Shown one piece after another: positions 43,587 to 47,485 of a DNA stretch of 47,485 nt; the stretch's first letter is position 1, and each line of letters opens with the position of its first letter. Source of the stretch: Massilia frigida (lineage in GTDB: Bacteria > Pseudomonadota > Gammaproteobacteria > Burkholderiales > Burkholderiaceae_D); contig NZ_WHJG01000050.1 of assembly GCF_011682175.1 (NCBI RefSeq), positions 1-47,485 of the forward strand, given 5' to 3'. Below the pieces are notes generated by a model. That model saw nothing but the letters and a program-made list of their open reading frames with translations. It searched no databases and was not told where the DNA came from. A program made the position numbers and the translations under genes.

Positions 43587-46553
43587 TTACCGATTTTTGA
43601 AGTCTCGCAGCGACCGATATCTGCCCTCGTCGACCATTCTGCTCTGCCTCCAGACGTAATCTCCGGTCAGATTGATGTGCTCCCAGCCCAACGGAGACGG
43701 GAATTTCAGCATACTGGGGTCAGGCGGGGTGCCAGAGTCGCGCAAAGCCTGCGTCGCCCGCTCCAGGTAGACCGTATTCCAGAGCACGATGGCGGCCGTC
43801 ACCAAGTTTAGGCCGCTGGCGCGGTACCGCTGCTGCTCGAACGTCCTGTCGCGAATCTCGCCCAGCCGGTGGATGAATACCGCCCTGGCCAGCGCATTGC
43901 GCGCCTCCCCCTTGTTCAAACCTGCGTGCACGCGCCGGCGCAGTTCGACGTTTTGGAGCCAATCCAGGATGAACAGCGTTCGTTCGATGCGGCCTAGTTC
44001 GCGCAGCGCGATCGCCAGGCCGTTCTGGCGAGGGTAGCTGCCAAGTTTGCGCAGCATGAGAGATGCCGTGACGGTGCCATGCTTGATCGAGGCGGCCAGG
44101 CGAAGCACGTCGTCCCAATGCGCGCGCAGGTGCCTAATGTTCAGGCTGCCGCCGATCATAGACCGCAGCGCCGGATGATCCGTTACCTTTCCTGGCACGT
44201 ACAGCTTGGTGTCGCCTAGGTCGCGGATGCGCGGCGCGAAGCGGAACCCGAGCAGGTGCATCAGCGCGAACACGTGGTCGGTGAAGCCGGCAGTGTCGGT
44301 GTAATGCTCCTCGATACGCAGATCCGATTCGTGGTACAACAGGCCATCCAGCACATAGGTCGAGTCGCGCACGCCGACGTTGACCACCCTAGTGCTGAAC
44401 GGGGCGTACTGGTCGGAGATGTGGGTGTAAAACAGCTTGCCCGGCTCGGCACCGTATTTCGGGTTGATGTGACCGGTGCTCTCCGCCCGGCCGCCGGCGC
44501 GGAAGCGCTGGCCGTCCGATGACGATGTGGTGCCGTCGCCCCAATTCTCGGCGAACGCATGCTTGAATTGTGCGTTCACGAGATCGGCCAGGCCCGCCGA
44601 ATAGGTTTCGTCCCGGATGTGCCATGCCTGTAGCCAGGACAGCTTGGCATAGGTGGCGCCAGCGCTCGATTCCGCCATCTTGGTGAGGCCGAGGTTGATC
44701 GCGTCGGCCAGGATCGCGGACAGCAGCAGCGTCCGGTCCTTGACCTGCTCCCCGCTCTTAAGATGGACAAAATGCCGGGTAAACCCAGTCCAATCGTCCA
44801 CATCCATCAGCAATTCGGTGATCTTGATACGAGGCAGCAGGCCGCCGGTGAGATCGATCAGCGCCTGCGCCTCGTCTGGCACCAGGGAATCCTGAGGACT
44901 GATGCGCAGTCCTGTCTCCGTGATAATCGCATCGGGTAGCTCATTGGTCAGAGCCAGGCGGTTTACCTTGGCTAGCTGTTCTTCGAGCAGCAATAGGCGG
45001 TCTTGCAGATACTGGTCGCAGTCGGGGTTGACCGCGATCGGCAGTTCCCTCGCCGTCTTCATCTCCCCGAACTTCGCCGGCGGCAGCTGGTATTCTTCGA
45101 AGTCGCGGAACTGGCGCGATCCCTGCACCCAGATGTCGCCGGATCGCAGCGAATTCTTCAACTCCGACAGCACGCAGATTTCGTAAAAGCGACGATCCAA
45201 CCCTTCGTCGGTGATGACGAGCGGCTTCCAACGTGCTTTCACGAACGAAACAGGCGCATCGTCGGGCACCTTGCGAGCACCCGTCATATTCATCTCGCGC
45301 AGCACGTCGATCGCGTCCAGGACCGCTTGCGCGGCCGGCGCCGCCTTCAGCTGGAGTACATCTAGGAATTCGGGCGTGTAGCGCCGCAGTGTGCTGTACT
45401 GTTCGCCAATCAGAGAGAGGTGATCGAAGGACTCGGGCTGCGCCAGCTGGCCGGCCTCGGCGACACTTTGCGTAAAGTCGGTCCACGGAAGTACTGCCTC
45501 GATCGCGGCGTACGGGTCCAGCCCGGATTCCTTGGCTTCGAGCAGGGCCTGGCCGATCTTCGAGTACAGGCGCACCTTGTCGTTGATCGCCTTGCCCTGT
45601 TTTTGGAAGTCTTGCTGGTGCTTGTGCTTGGCAGCACTGAAGAGCTTTATCATGATCCGGTCATGAAGGTCGACCAGTTCGTCCGTTACGGTGGCCATGC
45701 CCTCGATGGCCAACGCCGCCAGCGTGGCATACCGTCGCTCGTCCTCAAACTTGGCCAAGTCGCGCGGCGTCATCTGCGCGCCCTCCCGCGCCATCTTTAG
45801 CAGACGGTTCTGATGGATCTCGCGGCCAAGCCCTTCAGGCAGTGCCAGCGACTGAAAAACCTTGAGCCGTTCGATGTGTTCGCGCATGTAGCGGGAATTC
45901 GGCTTGAGCGGCGACTGGCGCAACCATACCAGCCAAGTAATGCTCATGTCGGGCGCGACGTTGAGCAGGTTGTCCAGGGAGCGCTTGTGGTGCCGCTCCA
46001 GTGGGTCGATCAGCGCTCGGTAGATCCGCCGGTTGGCCCGCGTCACGGCCTCGGCACAGGCCCGCTCGATGACGGTCAACGCAGGCAGGATAATCCGCTT
46101 CTGGCGCAGCGTTTCAAGGGAGTGAGCGGCGAGCACCATTGCCTTGTCCGTCTGCACCGCAAGGTCGGCCAAGCTGTGCACCAGCTTGCGGTAGTCCGGC
46201 AGGCCGAACACCGACAGCCCCAGGTAGGCGCGCAGTTCGTGGAGGTGTTCATTGCGCGTTTTTTCCCGCTCTCCGTATTCAAGCCAGGCCCCAGCGTCGC
46301 TGCGCACCTGCTTGGCGATCCAGTGGAGCACCGTGTCGGTCAGCGCGGTGTCGCTTGCCAGCGCATAACCAGGGTAGCGCAGCAAACACATCTGCACCGC
46401 GAAGCCGAGGCGGTTGGCGGCGCCACGGCGTTGCCGGATTAACGCCAAGTCGGCGTCCGTAAAACTGTATTGCTGAATCAGGTCATCCTGATTTTGGGGC
46501 AGAATCAGTAAACTTGCACGTTCGGTTTCAGAAAGTAGTGAGCGGCGTGGCAT
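43587..46553 (-). CDS. tnpA: Tn3-family transposase
   Basis: A 988-aa DDE transposase of full length. It starts [19 protein letters not shown], with the N-terminal DUF4158-like domain. The catalytic part includes [19 protein letters not shown] (Asp) and [20 protein letters not shown] (Glu). The end [16 protein letters not shown] is diagnostic. The stop is five bases from the transposon end. No frameshift or stop is seen, so it could be active. By its sequence similarity it could in principle act on the related ends elsewhere in the window. Confidence 0.96.
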   Translation of the reverse strand: MPRRSLLSETERASLLILPQNQDDLIQQYSFTDADLALIRQRRGAANRLGFAVQMCLLRYPGYALASDTALTDTVLHWIAKQVRSDAGAWLEYGEREKTRNEHLHELRAYLGLSVFGLPDYRKLVHSLADLAVQTDKAMVLAAHSLETLRQKRIILPALTVIERACAEAVTRANRRIYRALIDPLERHHKRSLDNLLNVAPDMSITWLVWLRQSPLKPNSRYMREHIERLKVFQSLALPEGLGREIHQNRLLKMAREGAQMTPRDLAKFEDERRYATLAALAIEGMATVTDELVDLHDRIMIKLFSAAKHKHQQDFQKQGKAINDKVRLYSKIGQALLEAKESGLDPYAAIEAVLPWTDFTQSVAEAGQLAQPESFDHLSLIGEQYSTLRRYTPEFLDVLQLKAAPAAQAVLDAIDVLREMNMTGARKVPDDAPVSFVKARWKPLVITDEGLDRRFYEICVLSELKNSLRSGDIWVQGSRQFRDFEEYQLPPAKFGEMKTARELPIAVNPDCDQYLQDRLLLLEEQLAKVNRLALTNELPDAIITETGLRISPQDSLVPDEAQALIDLTGGLLPRIKITELLMDVDDWTGFTRHFVHLKSGEQVKDRTLLLSAILADAINLGLTKMAESSAGATYAKLSWLQAWHIRDETYSAGLADLVNAQFKHAFAENWGDGTTSSSDGQRFRAGGRAESTGHINPKYGAEPGKLFYTHISDQYAPFSTRVVNVGVRDSTYVLDGLLYHESDLRIEEHYTDTAGFTDHVFALMHLLGFRFAPRIRDLGDTKLYVPGKVTDHPALRSMIGGSLNIRHLRAHWDDVLRLAASIKHGTVTASLMLRKLGSYPRQNGLAIALRELGRIERTLFILDWLQNVELRRRVHAGLNKGEARNALARAVFIHRLGEIRDRTFEQQRYRASGLNLVTAAIVLWNTVYLERATQALRDSGTPPDPSMLKFPSPLGWEHINLTGDYVWRQSRMVDEGRYRSLRDFKNR

Positions 46554-46642
46554 TCGATTCAGTCTCTCGCTGGTGGCAATGGCAGGTCATTTCTGGCCCC
46601 TTGTGCAGCCTGCGACCGACTGCGTTTTAGCATAGTGGAGAG

Positions 46643-47305
46643 TCAATGGCGCATTCGGACTGCGACGATCACGCCCGACAGGAACGTGACTGCTGCGACT
46701 AGCCATATCGCGCTGACCACGCCGTACAGGTCGGCTACAACGCCCGCCATTAACGCTCCGATGGCATAGCCGAGATCGCGCCAGAAGCGGTAAACGCCGA
46801 CGGTCGAAGCACGCCAGGCCGGGTTGACTACGTCGCCGATGGCAGCCAAAAGCGTCGGATAGACCATGGCAGTCCCGATTCCCAGCAAAATCGCGCCCGT
46901 CGCATACCATGCGAACGAGGACCGGAACGCGATAATTGCGATGCCGGCTGCCTGCACCCACATCCCCGCCACGATCAATCCCTTACGACCAATCCGATCC
47001 GACAGCGCGCCGGTGAAGAGTTGGCATACTCCCCAAACGGTCGGGTAGATCGCGGCGAGCGTGCCGATTTGGATTAGAGTCATGCCCGCGCTGGCGAACA
47101 CAAAAGGGAACAACCCCCATGCCATGCCGTCGTTGAGGTTATTCACAAGTCCGGCCTGACTAATCGACGACAGGTTGGGGTCGCGTACGCTGGTCTGCCA
47201 GAAAATCGAGCGCTGCGACGGCACGATGGCCGCTCCGTGCGTTGCTGCCATTGCGGCTTCCAATTGTGCGTGGCCGCGCGTCTCGCGCACAACCAAAACC
47301 GATAG
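46643..47305 (-). pseudogene. C-terminal half of an MFS transporter, cut by IS66-type element
   Basis: Reads from about LSVLVVRETRGHAQLEA (the central cytoplasmic loop of MFS exporters) through six hydrophobic segments (GMAWGLFPFVFASAGMTLIQIGTL, WYATGAILLGIGTAMVYPTLLA) with the repeated motif A GALSDRIGRKGLIVAG. The N-terminal six helices are missing; the open frame continues to 47422 only through IS DNA. The truncated protein is unlikely to transport. Confidence 0.82.
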
Positions 47306-47485
47306 GTAACTGTTCAGCCGGAGTACAGGCCGCAATAAACAGTTGTAAACTGTGCTGCTATCGCGCATGATTTGGGCATGCCACCAAAACCTCCCCGTCT
47401 CAATCTCACCGGCTTGTCCCATGAAGACAAGGATCGTCTCATTGACGCCTTGTTCGCACGCCTGGACGCGGTGGAGGCTAAGCTG
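47306..47485 (+). mobile_element. Left end of an IS66-family element (cut by window edge)
   Basis: The MFS similarity stops at about 47306, where the sequence GTAACTGTTCAGCCGG begins, a GTAA-type terminus plausible for IS66 relatives. The transposase gene starts 72 bases inside. No tnpA/tnpB genes precede it, as in the single-gene ISBst12 subgroup. Confidence 0.6.
47378..47485 (+). CDS. IS66-family transposase, N-terminal fragment
   Basis: Thirty-six codons from ATG to the window edge: MPPKPPRLNLTGLSHEDKD followed by RLIDALFARLDAVEAKL. The LSHEDKDRLIDALFARL pattern is typical of the N-terminal coiled coil of IS66 TnpC transposases. The rest lies outside the window. Confidence 0.72.
   Translation, partial: MPPKPPRLNLTGLSHEDKDRLIDALFARLDAVEAKL

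Larger units (their letters stand above)
43544..47485. mobile_element. Second Tn3-family transposon, left end and tnpA (right end not in window)
   Basis: The left end is the 38-bp repeat at 43544-43581, five bases from the tnpA stop, as is usual. No matching right end is found up to the window edge, so the extent is unknown; the interrupted MFS gene and the IS66-type element may lie inside it or beyond a lost end. No resolvase gene is visible in the part seen. Confidence 0.7.

Overview
The window is high-GC DNA of a betaproteobacterium, most like the Oxalobacteraceae (Massilia/Telluria group). This is inferred from the gene families present (czcICBA, katB-ankB, DUF2946 plus an OprC-type copper receptor, a KfrA/integrase pair, a Ter cluster), not from a marker gene. 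It looks chromosomal and runs from ordinary accessory genes into a heavily rearranged mobile region on the right.

Left part (1-24.6 kb). An AT-rich secreted orphan is followed by a complete zinc/cobalt/cadmium efflux operon (czcI-czcC-czcB-czcA, minus strand). Next come an orphan PstS-like binding protein with a clear promoter and terminator, a DUF4157 metallopeptidase-like/toxin-like protein next to a DUF3885 protein, a LysR regulator, and a katB-ankB peroxide module with an OxyR-type box over the -35. Then come a tpm-MFS pair, a GST, an alginate-lyase/LamG lipoprotein with an Sfp-type phosphopantetheinyl transferase, and a copper uptake cluster (DUF2946, a 58-aa membrane protein, an OprC/NosA-type TonB receptor).

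Middle part (24.6-38.2 kb). A recombinase relic, a KfrA-like coiled-coil protein and a tyrosine recombinase share a palindrome-rich divergent control region. A heme-less relative of di-heme cytochromes and TerD follow. A tight minus-strand operon then encodes an NrtR-like regulator, an SPFH/SHOCT protein, a zinc-ribbon pseudokinase, a VWA protein and a divergent adenylosuccinate-synthetase (PurA) paralogue. A Tn3-family element (29640-33124, 38-bp inverted repeats, perfect 5-bp target duplication AACAG) has landed on the last codons of the PurA paralogue and separates the operon from an atypical SDR gene and terD. Removing the element restores the stop codon. This Ter-like cluster is the best candidate for an incompletely described system: a probable signalling complex plus an enzyme that may make a modified nucleotide.

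Right part (38.2-47.5 kb). A solute-binding protein whose C-terminus is a decayed Tn3 end is followed by msrC and a full-length second isoleucyl-tRNA synthetase. Its leader holds a short reading frame with tandem Ile codons at the base of mutually exclusive hairpins and a hairpin over the ribosome binding site. A second Tn3-family transposon (left end 43544, intact tnpA) abuts that leader. Beyond it, half of an MFS gene is cut by the start of an IS66-type element that runs off the window. In total, five related 38-bp Tn3 ends lie between 29.6 and 43.6 kb.
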